Origin: Corythucha ciliata
Lineage: Eukaryota > Arthropoda > Insecta > Hemiptera > Tingidae
DNA: 64,000 bases
Direction: 5' to 3'
Assembly (NCBI GenBank): GCA_038030265.1
Contig: CM075941.1
Span: forward strand, 57,389,952-57,453,951
The notes beneath the pieces are model-generated. The model made no database searches, was not told where the DNA came from, and worked only from the letters and a program-made list of their open reading frames with translations. Positions 45,501 through 57,448 of this stretch are shown here, piece after piece. The translations under genes and the position numbers were made by a program. The stretch's first letter is position 1; each line of letters opens with the position of its first letter.

Positions 45501-46739
45501 TGCGTCTACTCGTCTTTAAAGGTTCCTTAATAATGATACGGCTATAACCGTTCACCGTTCCTAGCATCAGAAATATTATTCCCGCCATTTCAACCGTTCT
45601 GCTCCCTGGCTGCCCCACTTTTCAGATTCACGTGTGGTTCCTCGACCCCCTTTCTATAGACTTATTTTTTCTCAATAATAAGTCTTTGTATTCGTATCGC
45701 AAAAAATTTTTTTGACCCCCCCTCAGAATTTGTAGTTTTACGTTTCAAAGTGCGTAGAATCCAAATCTGCAATAAAAAAAAAAATGTCCGTCCGCCGTCC
45801 GGGCCATATCTTGCCCTAGGATTGCTCGAAAAAACTCGTTCTTTCGCACATAGACTCCATTTGGGGTCTAGTTGGTCTTAACATCTGATCAGTTTGATCA
45901 AATAACCTCCTTGGGTTTTATGGGCCAAAAGCGCGTCCAAAATGGGGATTTTCAAAGGATTTGGGGTCATAGGGGTGTGGGGTGTCGATTTTCATGTAAT
46001 TTCAAGCCGGATTTGACTACATCCATGAACAATAAACCCACAGTCAAAATAATAAGGCATTGTTCGATAATTCGCAGCGTTTTTTTCTCTAGTAATATCA
46101 AAATATTATTTATTGCAGTAATAGCGTTTTCGACTCGAATAAAATTCTGCACTTGCGTACAATTTTCCACCGTATTTCCTGAACTAAACCAGATGTTAAT
46201 GGAGCAAATGGATGGAAAATTCACACTTCACAATGGTGATGAACTTCACGCAGAATTTTGCTCAAATGCAAAAAGCTTTTAGTTCTTTTACATAAAATGC
46301 CTCCCCCCACAATTATGGGGGACCGTGTCATTTTAATTAATGATTTCTCGTGTGGGGAAATAACACGAGAAATCATTAATTAAAATGATACGGTGTTATA
46401 AATACCTACACGATTTTTTTGTTTAGGTTTTAACAAATATGACAATACAACAGTAGAGGCACACTATACTCATATACAGGGTGGATCCGTATAAGTGTGA
46501 CAACATTTTTTGGGTAAAACTACGTTAAAACTGGAGTAAAATGGTAACTTGGGAAGTGTCCTACGTCGATCCGTTCTGGAGTTATGATTTTGTTTGTGTT
46601 TAAAAAGTAACAATGCTTGCTTCAATAAATCCGCAATTTCTCGTCTTATATCGCACCAAATCCAAAACGTGATACCGTTTTCAGAAACTAAGGAACATTT
46701 CCTTTAGGATAGAGGCCATTTTATTGCTTGAAATAATCG
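45501..46739. other. No gene seen
   Basis: The frame at 45872-46282 shows no domain. A GGGTGGATCCGTATAAGTGT string near 46,480 resembles a mariner-like MITE end (ACAGGGTG), but no partner was found. Confidence 0.4.
46319..46396. repeat. Short near-perfect hairpin
   Basis: GTCATTTTAATTAATGATTT followed by CTCGTGT, an 8-base loop, and the reverse complement (one mismatch). Arms are about 34 bases. Confidence 0.75.
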
Positions 46740-47976
46740 TCAACACCCAGAAATCTGGCATTTTTTCCATAAATTTACGTGGCCTCCATTTGTTCGTTTT
46801 ACGAAAAGTCGCTGTACCCAAATATTTTCAATGACACATATTTTTGTCGGGAATTTTAGTAGCATTTTTCTTTGATTTGCTGTCATCATGACTATACAAA
46901 AATTGCTTTCATCTAGCACGGGGGACGGCTCGCCCTGCCTCTTGAAAAATAAAATGGGATTCTTTTCCCCCAGCTCCTCACACTCCTTGACAAACAGCCA
47001 CACACTAGACGCGTCATCTTCGTGACGTACACCCTCCTTGAATTCAATTCCAAACTTCCTTTTTATATTGTATATATCTTTTTCGGTTACTAAATATGCC
47101 CGATCAAGATTGGTTTCTTCGTCAACATTTGTTCTAATGTCCTAAAAACAAAAATATAAAACAGGAGACCATGTTAATAACGATCAGAGCAAATAAAGAT
47201 GTAGGGGCAAACCCACCTGCAATATTCTTTTAGGAGGCACGCCAATCCTTAGTAAGCTACGAATTTCTTTTTTTCTTGGACTCGGGAACAGAGACGTGAG
47301 CTATTTCTTTGGCATGCCCATAGTGCTCTTTGAAGAAAGTACCAGATATGGATCCGTTGGGCTTTTTGGTCACAATTATGTGACTGGTACAGTTAAAATT
47401 AAGTTACTTTGTCCCTTTCAAATTTGTGGTGCGTTTTCTTAGGGAAGAACTCGGCTCAGACACCTTGGCATTGTAATGACCTGATCTGGGAAATAGAATG
47501 AGCAATCACGAACTAAGTACGTACGTTGTACAAACTTGGTATTGTATTTACCTGGAGCAGCGATAATACAACTTCTCACCGTCATCGGTCCCTGTACTCC
47601 TCATCCCAGTGTACCTTTTGTACTGCACAGTTTCCGTACTTTCTTCTTTTTCCAACCATATTTTGAATTCTGAAAAGAGAAAAAGTCGCGTCATGGGTTG
47701 AACTAGAATAATTGAATGAAACTATCAAGACTCACCCGTAAAACTGGCGAATTTCAGATCTTCACTTGTCACAACTATATCATGAGTGGTGTTTAAATGA
47801 TTTAACAAATCTACTGTACACCGAAAAGACTTGTTGCACCCTTCCAAACATTTATTGTTGTACTTCTGCTGGGCACCAACACTTCCCGTTTCAGTTTGGT
47901 TGTGTACATTTTTCAAATGTCTATTAAGTGTGCCAACACAACTGAAAACTATGTCACAATACGAGCACTTCATCAC
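46740..47976 (-). pseudogene. MULE-derived gene: C2H2 fingers plus N-terminal part, truncated
   Basis: Four minus-strand exons: 47976 to about 47737, 47669-47552, 47485 to about 47217, and about 47,141-46,740. Exon 1 starts at ATG 47976 with a C2H2 finger (CSYCDIVFSCVGTLNRHLKN VH) and a second C..C...H...H finger (CLEGCNKSFRCTVDLLNHLN). Exons 2-3 join to give YYRCSRSGHYN and then CTSHIIV, GTFFKEHYGHAKEIAHVSVP. Exon 4 reads DIRTNVDEETNLDRAYLVTE, VRHEDDASSVWLFVKE and FCIVMMTANQRKMLLKFP. This order is that of Mutator-like transposase proteins of insects, before their DDE domain. Lesions: in-frame TAA in exon 3 after KGTK, and a base change of frame in an A-run shortly before the exon 3 end. The catalytic domain is missing after 46,850. 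Confidence 0.7.
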
Positions 47977-48105
47977 GAAAAATATCCTGACAGTTTGGGA
48001 CTTTTATTAAATGATTGAAGTCGGAGAACCAACAGTTGCCGGTCGGTATTTTGAACGGCGCGGAGTCAAATGAACGAAGAACGGCAATAGGATACAGGTG
48101 GGTCA

Positions 48106-48141
48106 CAGTGAACGGCACGAAGTCTGTATTTAGTTGCTACT
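48106..48141. repeat. Inverted repeat partner of 45311-45348
   Basis: CAGTGAACGGCACGAAGTCTG and onwards is the inverse of the block at 45,311-45,348 (GTAGCAACTAAACACAGACT then TCGTGCCGTTCACTG). The two flank the MULE remnant and may be its terminal repeats. Confidence 0.55.
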
Positions 48142-48149
48142 CATTACAC

Positions 48150-49139
48150 ACCCACTGTTATCATTCACCTAGAGAGGACGGGAGGGGAATTTATCACTTT
48201 TTCACTGTTCAAGTATCAAACTGTCAATGTTTTTGTTGGATGATGCCTGATAACAGATGGTGTGTAGTAATGGCGACCGGCTTCACGAAAAATGCGTTTC
48301 ACTCCCTCCACTTGTTCCTACCTCCATGGGTGAAACATTGGTTTTTAGCGATAAACGCGAATGTTTCTGGGGGGTTTATGCTCACCATACAATTAAGAAA
48401 ATCGCCACAGTCCCTGGCCCCGACCCAACTTGGCAAAACCGAGTGAGCCGTTTTGGATGCTTAAATGCCCAGCGGCATGGCGCTCCAAGCCGCAACGCCC
48501 TCAGTCCCCGTTTTGCCCTCAAGGAGGTTCTCTTCGGTTTTGCGATAGGCCGGGTTCTCTCCGACTCGGTTTTCGAGGCAAGCCATCGTGCCTAATGGGT
48601 TTAAATCCCGTTCAGTAGCATCCCGAGGTTTGGTCGAGGGAGGGGGGGGGACAGAACAGACTCGCCCAGTCGCCGGGGCCTTGAAAACCTTAAATATGAA
48701 AAAACGAGGATTTTTACCTCGTAGATGTAGATTTGGTATCCGGTCGAACAGTTTGACGTGAAATTCGATGTTTCTGGTCTTTATTTTCATGCAAATTTTA
48801 AGTGTCTGAACTATATTTTTAAGCGAAATAGCAATTTTATGAACCTTTCTTTTAATAGGCGTGGATCCTGTTCAAGCCGGCCGTGACTATAGGCCCCACG
48901 AATATCCGTGTCACTGGTAAAGCTAAATAATTTGTGAGTGTGCCAGTTTCAGTTCAGATTTGAGCGAAATTCCAAGTTTCCCGGCTAAATATTGGGGAGA
49001 CTGCAAGATTCGGGTCTCTACTAACGTGAAATTACAGTTTTTCTGACCTTTATACGTTCGCGAAATTTGAGTTTTGGGGCTGAGTATTCGTGACATTGCT
49101 CGTTTAATTGGAAAAAGCCAAAACTATTCGCGCCTCCCA
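48150..49139. other. No confident gene
   Basis: A GC-rich segment (48,400-48,640) with overlapping short frames and a tRNA-like GGTTTAAATCCCG string is probably a repeat. 48,880-49,100 has irregular AAATTTGAG/AAATTCC units like the other minisatellites. Confidence 0.4.
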
Positions 49140-49583
49140 GGGGCAACGTCGCGGCTAAAAAAGAGAAAATATACGCTACTCCCTAGTTTTTGTATGTCCT
49201 TAGGAAGCTAAAATTGAGAAGGCGCACTAATGTGATGTTTTCAGGGCAAGTAAGCAGTTAAAAGTTTTGAAACTGCTGATAATTTAGCGTAACTCTCGGT
49301 TTCTCGATGCAACTTTCAGACCAAAATTGAGAATAACGCTAATTTGGGGCTGAAATTGAGACAAACGGCTAACTTACAGTAGCAATTGAGAAAAATCTCT
49401 GATTCACGGACAGAAGCCGCAAAAAGCGCCTAAATCACGGCAAAAATTTCAAAAAATACTAGGTCGATTCACGGTGAAACGCGTCACTTTGCGGATAAAA
49501 TTAAGAAAAAAAGCTAAAATCGTGGATGAAGTGTAGAAAAACCAGTAATTCGTGCAGTTAAAATTACGAAACACGCTAGTTCA
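49140..49583 (+). repeat. 30-bp minisatellite array 7, leader part
   Basis: Forward units preceding the duplicated block. The start (GCGCACTAATGTGATGTT and GGGCAAGTAAGCAGTT) parallels the non-repeat leader of arrays 1 and 3. Confidence 0.8.
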
Positions 49584-51011
49584 CGTCCATTAAAATAGGG
49601 AAAGTGCTAAATCACGGTTACAATTGGGGAAAATCGCTTATTAACAGCTGAAATGGAGAAAAATCGCTATTTCACCGAAAAAGTTGAGAAGAAGCGCAAA
49701 GAGTGGAAAATCACGGCTTCGTGGTTGATAGTGAACACAATCGCTAATCCGCGGCTAAATGAGGAAAAAGCGCTAATTTACTTAAACGGCTTAAACTGGA
49801 AACACGTGCAAATTCACAGAAATAAATTGGGAAAATGTCAAGTCACTTGGGGTAACTTCATATGGCTAAAATTAGGAAAAAGCGCTCATTGGCGGATAAA
49901 GTGGAAAATACACAAATTGACGGCAAAAATTGAGAAAAATCACTTATTCGCGACAAAAATGAAGGCAAATCGTTAATCATCGATAAAATTGCGAAGAACC
50001 GCAAAAGATTGGAAAAAATTGCTAATTCGTGGGAAAATGGAGGAAACGCCTAATCGCGGCTACTCAAGGATGGTGAAATAAGGACGGCACTGTCTGTATA
50101 AGACAGCCGGGCGGCTGAAATTGAGAAGGCAAGCTAATTTTGCTGTTCTTGGGCAATAATGTGGCTATAAAAGTTCTAAAAAACGCAAATGTTATTGAAC
50201 AGAATTGAGAAAAAGAAATTTTTTAATTCGTGATTTTGTGAAAAATTCCGTGCCAAAATTGAGAAAAAAAAGGCTCACGAGCGTCATAAAAATTTGTCAA
50301 ATTTTCCCGCCCCTAAAAATCTGCCGCCCAGGCTTGTAGCCCCGGTACGAACTCACCCTTTGTCTCGATATCGCTACGAAACGGCGCTTTAACGCAATTT
50401 TATAGCCTGGAATGTACGATTTTTCTTAACATTGGCAAAATGCGCAATTGTTCTCAAGTTCATAACAGCTTATTAGCAACTTTTCCGCATTTAGCCACGA
50501 TTTAGAACTTTTCCATCATTTTAGCCGTCGAAGACGCGCTTTTTCTTCATTTTAGCAGTAAATTATCAGCGATGCATTCAGATTTAGCCTCGAATTAACA
50601 CTTTCTCTCAATTATAGCAGTGAAAGGCGATTTTATCACATTTGGCCATGAATTATAGCGCTTTTTCACAATTTCAGCAGTGAATTAGTGTTTTTTCCCC
50701 GTGTTAGCAGCGAATTAACACTTTTTCATAATTTTAGCCGCGAATTAAAGCTTTATCTCAATTTCAACCATGATAATGGGTCCGTTGCAAAACTATAACA
50801 CTAATAAGCGCGATGAATCCTTCCCTCTGATTTTACACGTGTTAATAATCAAACCTTACTAAGTGCTGAGCAAGCGCTGACCAATTTTTTTGAGTTTTCC
50901 GACGGGGCCATAGTTTGGCTCTTGTATGTTCAAATAGTGCAGACTGGCCCATTTAGGCACTCAGGTATCGACCCCCCCCCCTCCCTCAACGTTTTACTCG
51001 AGGCGTATAAT
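49584..51011. repeat. 1,428-bp tandem duplication, copy 1
   Basis: Starts CGTCCATTAAAATAGGGAAA and ends with ACGTTTTACTCGAGGCGTAT. The first 700 bases are forward minisatellite units; after a switch about 50,280-50,430 the remaining units are reversed. The frame 49653-49976 is a repeat by-product also found in copy 2. Confidence 0.9.
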
Positions 51012-52460
51012 CGTCCATTAAAATAGGGAAAGTGCTAAATCACGGTTACAATTGGGGAAAATCGCTTATTAACAGCTGAAATGGAGAAAAATCGCTATTT
51101 CACCGAAAAAGTTGAGAAGAAGCGCAAAGAGTGGAAAATCACGGCTTCGTGGTTGATAGTGAACACAATCGCTAATCCGCGGCTAAATGAGGAAAAAGCG
51201 CTAATTTACTTAAACGGCTTAAACTGGAAACACGTGCAAATTCACAGAAATAAATTGGGAAAATGTCAAGTCACTTGGGGTAACTTCATATGGCTAAAAT
51301 TAGGAAAAAGCGCTCATTGGCGGATAAAGTGAAAATACACAAATTGACGGCAAAAATTGAGAAAAATCACTTATTCGCGACAAAAATGAAGGCAAATCGT
51401 TAATCATCGATAAAATTGCGAAGAACCGCAAAAGATTGGAAAAAATTGCTAATTCGTGGGAAAATGGAGGAAACGCCTAATCGCGGCTACTCAAGGATGG
51501 TGAAATAAGGACGGCACTGTCTGTATAAGACAGCCGGGCGGCTGAAATTGAGAAGGCAAGCTAATTTTGCTGTTCTTGGGCAATAATGTGGCGAAAAGTT
51601 CTAAAAAACGCAAATGTTATTGAACAGAATTGCGAAAAATCAGTCATTCGCATAGCTAAAATTAAAAGAAATTGTGTCAATTCGTGATTTTGTGAAAAAT
51701 TCCGTGCCAAAATTGAGAAAAAAAAGGCTCACGAGCGTCATAAAAATTTGTCAAATTTTCCCGCCCCTAAAAATCTGCCGCCCAGGCTTATAGCCCTGGT
51801 ACGAACTCACCCTTTGTCTCGATTTCATTGCGAAACGGCGCTTTAACGCAATTTTATAGCCTGGAATGTACGATTTTTCTTAACATTGGCAAAATGCGCA
51901 ATTGTTCTCAATTTCATAACACCTTATTAGCAACTTTTCCACATTTAGCCACGATTTAGAACTTTTCAATCATTTTAGCCGGCGAAGACGCGCTTTTTCT
52001 TCATTTTAACAGTGAATTATCAGCGATGCATTAAGATTTAGCCTCCAATTAACATTTTCTCTTAATTCTAGCAGTGAAAGGCGATTTTATCACATTTGGC
52101 CATGAATTATAGCGCTTTTTCACAATTTCAGCAGTGAATTAGTGCTTTTTCCCCGTGTTAGCAGCGAATTAACACTTTTTCATAATTTTAGCCGCGAATT
52201 AAAGCTTTATCTCAATTTCAACCATGATAATGGGTCCGTTGCAAAACTATAACACTAATAAGCGCGATGAATCCTTCCCTCTGATTTTACACGTGTTAAT
52301 AATCAAACCTTACAAAGTGCTGAGCAAGCGCTGACCAATTTTTTTGAGTTTTCCAACGGGGCCATAGTTTGGCTCTTGTATGTTCAAATAGTGCAGACAG
52401 GCCCATTTAGGCGCTCAGGTATCGACCCCCCCCCCCCACAACGTTTTACTCGAGGCGTAT
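51012..52460. repeat. 1.43-kb tandem duplication, copy 2
   Basis: Same order as copy 1 at an offset of 1,428 bases, with few substitutions and some small indels (e.g. one base lost near 51,330, C-run length near 52,430). It ends at the same ACTCGAGGCGTAT block. Confidence 0.9.
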
Positions 52461-52619
52461 GAAATGCAAAAAAGGGCCTCAGAGCGCTTGCGCGCTGCCT
52501 TCTGGGAGAAAGTGCGATGGTAGAAAATGAGGATTGCCCTGACCTTCTATATTTGAGCTGTGGAATGGAAAAAAGTGAGTAAATACGCAAAACATTATCC
52601 ACGTCTTCCAGATCCGCGG

Positions 52620-52925
52620 ACCTGCTAAGATTGTTTCTTAATTATATAGCAGCGAAGTGAATTAACGCATTTTCACAATTTTAGCCATGAATTAGCGTTT
52701 TTTCCTCGAGTTTAGCTGCAAATTAGCGCTTTTTCACGATTTTAGCAGCGAATTTTAGCGATTTTATTCTTTCCTATTCATGAATCAGAGCTTTCCCCAT
52801 CCGTAGTCATTATAGTGCTCTTCATAAACCATGAATTGGCGTTTTATCGATTTGCGGCGTGCAAAAATCAGCGTATTTCTCAGTTTTAGCCGAGAATTAG
52901 CACTCTTTCCCTATCAGGGGCCTCG
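52620..52925 (-). repeat. 30-bp minisatellite, reverse units beyond the duplication
   Basis: Units like CATGAATTAGCGTTTTTTCC and GCTGCAAATTAGCGC. Followed by a C-run about 52,951-52,962. Confidence 0.75.
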
Positions 52926-53039
52926 TCAGAGGAGAGCCTCGGATCTGTCTAGCCCCCCCCCCCACGTAATTAATATTTGTCCAAATATGGACACTTGCAC
53001 ACACGCGTGACAAAGCCTTGAGGCGAAAAATGGGAAATT

Positions 53040-53350
53040 TGTTTATTGAATTGTCTAGTTTCTTCGTCAAATCCGTGATATTCCGACTTTAAAAGTGCCT
53101 AACCATCGGAATAGCTCTTATGAATGTGCCAACCACGCGGAATGAAATTTTTGAATGGACAAACCCGTGAAATTTGCTTGTTAGAGAGACAATCCAGTCA
53201 AGTTGGCTTTTTGAGTGAATAAAACCCATGAAATTGGGTTCTTTGAGCATCCATGACCCAAAATTTGGACTTTGAGAGGGCACATATCGCGAAATTGATT
53301 TATTTGAGTGGCAAATATGCGAAATTATGGTTGAAAGAGGATAAAATCCA
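53040..53350 (+). repeat. Degenerate 40-bp tandem repeat
   Basis: Units around GTGAAATTTGCTTTTTGAGTG with AATAAAACCCATG / CAAACCCGTG parts, spaced about 40 bases. The frame 53089-53283 (-) is a by-product. Confidence 0.5.
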
Positions 53351-53715
53351 AAGACTCTAGTCGACGAAGGCTAAAATAAAAAATCCCGCCATTACATACG
53401 ATAATTTCAACGGTGCACCCCCCGACCCAGGGACAGCACTGAATCACAGAATGCAGGCGTCGCCGTCCCAAAACGCACAGCGCGAAAGAGCTGAAAATGA
53501 GCGTTTCGCAATGTCAATGGTTTCGGTTGAGTTTGATCCGTTCCTGAGGTGTTGAAAGTGAATGTGTTAACCGGCGATTGAAGCAAACCGTGCGAGCAGC
53601 AACGTGCAACCTTTCAAAACTAAAGTTGACTTCTGTTCCGGCGAACAGAAAATGGCTAATTTTAATAAACAGACGAACACTAATTGTATGAAATGACTAG
53701 ATTGAAAAAATTATT

Positions 53716-53721
53716 TTTATT
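53716..53721 (-). promoter_or_regulatory. Polyadenylation signal of gene B
   Basis: AATAAA on the minus strand, about 150 bases after the stop codon of gene B. Confidence 0.5.
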
Positions 53722-53870
53722 CATTCTGACGTGATTGAATAATGTTGTATGCCGCTATGAAACAACACCAAATCTTGGGCGCGAACCTTTATCGAGTTGC
53801 TGTAGCCGGTACATCGGTGGTTGTGGCCGGTTGTTCGATGGTTGTGGTCGGTTGATTTGTCGTTGTACTG

Positions 53871-55698
53871 CTAGGTAGTAGGTGGAAGAGTATTTCTATA
53901 AATCGGCCGACCAGGGAACCAAATGTGAGCAACTCTCATATTTGTGAAGGTGATAACGTTCATTCCCTTGGCAGTGTAGGCGCCAGACACGATACCAATT
54001 GGTTTTGAGCGACAGATGATCGGTCCACCAGCATCACCGCTGCCTAGTTCTTCTTTAACCAACGACTGTGGGGCGTTAAAAATTTTAGACTCAGCGCTGA
54101 GCTTATATTGACAGTTTTACAACGGCAAAAGACTAAAGGTCAATACAGACTACTCGGACGTGACGTGAGAACACGCATTCCCATGTGCGACACAAAATTC
54201 CAGAAAATGCTTTGGTTTGTTTGTGTTCACATTGCACTGCCGTGACGTGGGAACCACGTGGGATGATGTGCGGCTGAGCAATGTGAGCGTAAAGAAATTT
54301 TGTATCACACGTGGGAATGCGTGTTCCCACATCACGTCCGAGTAGTCTGTATTGACCTTAACTCTAAGGGCGCTTTCACATTTGAGATTCCAGTGTCCGA
54401 TTCCGGAATCGAGGATACTTAAAATAAAATGCAATACGGCAAACGCGCTCATTCACACCTAGGATTCCGGAATCTAAGTGTGGAGGAGCGCCTTGACTGT
54501 TGTGCGGAATCTCAAGTGTGAAAACGGCCTAAGTGCTCATTAAGCGCTGAGGTATTGCAACCCGGCCAATATGTTACGATTGACGGTCAATCACACGATT
54601 TCATTCAATTCTGTTGAATTAATCCTCAGCATGTCTCTCTTTTTTGAGACGTTATTATTAAATGAATAAACTAGTGGGAGAAAAAACCCTCGTCAAATCG
54701 CTAACTTGATCAGAACAATTCTCGTCAAGACGATAGAAACGACTACTCTTGACGAGAATTGTTCTGATCAATTTAGCGATTTGACGAGGGGTTCCTCTCA
54801 CTAGTTCATGACTTACACTCTTGGCACACAAGTGGCCGGTCTCAGTGACTCTGCTGTAGCCTGGTTCCGGATATGACATTTTCGACGGTTTATACCACGA
54901 ATTCGATACGGCTTGTTTGATGACACTTTCGCATTCAGACGCAGAAATCAACTGCAATTCTATTACTCGTAAAGCGTCAATGAACGTATTTCTCGAACTT
55001 GTCAAGAGTTCTGATTACAATTGGGGTGAAACTTCACGATAATTGTGTATTTAAATTAGTTCATCTTATTACCTGGGTAGTTTTCCGGGGCACACATGGC
55101 TCGGCCCCAACCAAGAATGTAGCACACTTCTCCGGTGGATCTAATTTCTTCTATTATTTTCTGAAATGGTCCGATTTCGAACCATGGAAAATCCACTTTT
55201 TTTACATACATGCCGAAAACCCAAGGCTCTTTTTGTCGCAATTGAATCATTGCGATGTCATATTCATATCTAAATGTACGAGGAACGCATCTCGGATGAA
55301 TTGAGTAAAGGTGAGTGGTTCTGAACTGATCTCTGGTTAGTGATCCACTGAAATTCGTATAACAAAGTCATTAAATATAATGTGAAAAAAAAAAAAAAAA
55401 ATCGTCACATTTCATTATTCCCTGCCCTTAGTTCAATGTACTTCGGCACGAGACCATTTGCGAGAAGACAATGACAAGAAGTTATAACGCGCCAATGCGA
55501 TATGATGACACCTGCGCAACGATTCACGCAAAAATCACTCTCGATCGCCAGGTCAACATTTTTTATGAGAATGAACACCATGTAGGGAAATTCTGCGGTG
55601 TCGGCTGTACGACCGTGGTAGGCTGCCTTTGACTGCGCCGCAGAGGCTGCGGGGACGAGGCTGAAGACAAGCAGCCCGAAGATGGCTGCTATCGGCAT
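53871..55698 (-). CDS. Secreted serine protease homologue B (non-catalytic S1 family), 4 exons
   Basis: Exons 55698-55409, 55347-55073, 55010-54817 and 54065-53871 join in frame to 317 residues, with GT-AG introns at exactly the phases of gene A (exon 3 is 194 bases in both). The start ATG 55698 begins a signal peptide (MPIAAIFGLLVFSLVPAASA). The S1 domain shows EFPYMVFILIKN, CAGVIISHWRVITSCHCL (His kept), YEYDIAMIQL (catalytic Asp kept) and GSGDAGGPIIC, where the catalytic Ser is Ala. It is thus expected to be inactive as a protease. A short tail ends NTLPPTT; sequence after the stop would continue as a Thr-rich repeat in other frames, so the tail may be shortened relative to gene A. Intron 3 (751 bases) holds two MITEs and a hairpin. 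Confidence 0.85.
54137..54358. mobile_element. MITE, 222 bp, in intron 3 of gene B
   Basis: Inverted ends of about 55 bases starting AGGTCAATACAGACTACTCG, flanked by TAA at 54134-54136 and 54359-54361. Confidence 0.85.
54368..54529. mobile_element. MITE, 162 bp, in intron 3 of gene B
   Basis: Ends GGGCGCTTTCACATTTGAGA and (inverted) GGCCGTTTTCACACTTGAGA, flanked by TAA (54365-54367 and 54530-54532). An inner palindrome GATTCCGGAATC is present twice. Confidence 0.75.
54662..54808. repeat. Long hairpin next to the exon 3 donor of gene B
   Basis: Arms containing CTCGTCAAATCGCTAA and TGATCAGAACAATTCTCGTC pair with their reverse complements, about 65 bases each with few mismatches. It begins 8 bases after the exon 3 splice donor. 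Confidence 0.8.
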
Positions 55699-55814
55699 TG
55701 CTTCCTTAATCTTTGGAACATAATAATTTACATATAGAAATTGAAATTCCTAGCTACTAAATACATTTAATATTCCAAGGTAAAATCATGTGTTCATCTT
55801 AAGGCACGTTCAAG

Positions 55815-57238
55815 CGATCATTCAAACACAGGCAGACCTTCCACTCGACCGCCTAGCCGTCACTGCCGACTAGATCGTCAAAGTCCAACCCGTGTTTCCC
55901 AGTTCACGAACGACACTCAACACATCAGCGGAGCTGCAAACATTGTCGCCGATACTCTATCTCGAGTAGATTCCCTCACCGCTGTGATTCCTCCCCCTGT
56001 CAATCTCACCACACTAGCTAAAGCGCAAAATCATGGTGGTGAACTTTGTGACCTACTCTAAACCAACGATTCGTCACTTCGCGTCCAAAACGTTAACATC
56101 CCCGGGTCAGACATACTCTTGTTTGCGACACGTCAACATCCACTCTTTGACCCTTCGTACCTATACTCCACTTCGACGCCGCATTTTCGACTCTCTCTTC
56201 ATAATTTGAGTCATCCCAGCGTGAAAGCCACTACCCGGCTAATTTCACAACGCTTTGTGTGGCCTCGAATCTGTCAAGATTGTCGAGCGTGGTCACGGGC
56301 GTGTATTTCTTGCCAACGCGGCAAAATAACTCGCAAGTAAACTCTCGACCTGGCAACTTTCCTACACTCACGTCGCGTTTTCAACACATCCACGTCGACC
56401 TCATTGGACCACTTCCCCCCCGCCACCCGTCGGCCGGTAATTGTGCAACTGTGATCGACAGATTCACGCGATGGCCCGAAGTTTGGCCACTCAAAGACAG
56501 CACCGCACCCACCGCCGCAAATTCTCTCGTCAACTGTTGGTTTTCCCGATTCGGCACACCGTCCAGAATCACGATCTGACAAGGGTGGACAGTTCAAATC
56601 CGCGTTATTCCGATCTCTCGCATCAACCTTCGGTTTCGAACGCTTCCGGACCACTATAGTTATCATCCCTGCGCCAACGGTCTAGTCGATACTTTTCATC
56701 ACCATTTAAAAGCGTCACCCGACTATGAACTGGCTACAAGCTCCACCACTCGTCATTCTCGGTATCCGCAGTGCCTTTCGTGAAGAACTTGACACGTCCC
56801 CCAGCCGAACTACGGTGAACCTCTACGTCTTCCTGGCGAATTAATTGAATTACCCGTCCAAAAACAGTTCATCACTGACCCCAACAACCTCGTTGACTGT
56901 TTAAGTCGTCAAATGTCCGAATTAGGGTCAGTACCCCCTGACAATCACTCGATGAAGGAGCCATTTCGTATTTCAAGAATGGTCTACGCGACGACACCAA
57001 ACGCCCGCTCGTTACAACCCCCCTACACTGGTCCTCATCCCGTTTTAAGTCGCGATGACAAAACTCTCACTATTTCCGTCAACGGAAAGTCAGCGTCGAT
57101 CGGGTTAAACCAGCCAATTTCACATCGTCCATGACATTAGAACAATCGAATAACCCAGCAGTTGTCAAGAAACTAACACAGACAACTCGCCGAGTACATT
57201 TCGTTCTTCCCGAACTTCCAGTCTCCCCAGGGGAATGA
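55815..57238 (+). pseudogene. Gypsy-type LTR retrotransposon pol fragment
   Basis: Read over several frames: the end of RNase H (DTQHISGAANIVADTLSRVD, about 55,910-55,970), a zinc-binding integrase start (HNLSHPS...CQDC...CISCQR, 56,200-56,330), the integrase core (HIHVDLIGPLP-like, then TVIDRFTRWPEVWPLKDSTA, and FSRFGTPSRIT, 56,380-56,580) and the integrase C-terminus (LQPPYTGPHPVLSRDDKTLT, about 57,020-57,075). Stops and frame changes are frequent, and no LTR or gag was found. It is a dead relic; the protease and most of the reverse transcriptase are missing here. Confidence 0.75.
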
Positions 57239-57448
57239 TGCGGTGGCCCCCTCACCCACTAATTTTATTATTATTTTTATGTTCCGACTCATGGTAGAAA
57301 ATAAAAAGAGTTCGGTTTTATCTCCTTTTTAAAGGAGATCCTAAAATCGCTCCAGATGCAACTCGCATTCAAGAAAGAATTTTGATTAAAACTTTTCAGG
57401 GGCCTGACGAATCCCTTCGAAAATCTGTTCAGCTGTTTTCTTGGACGT

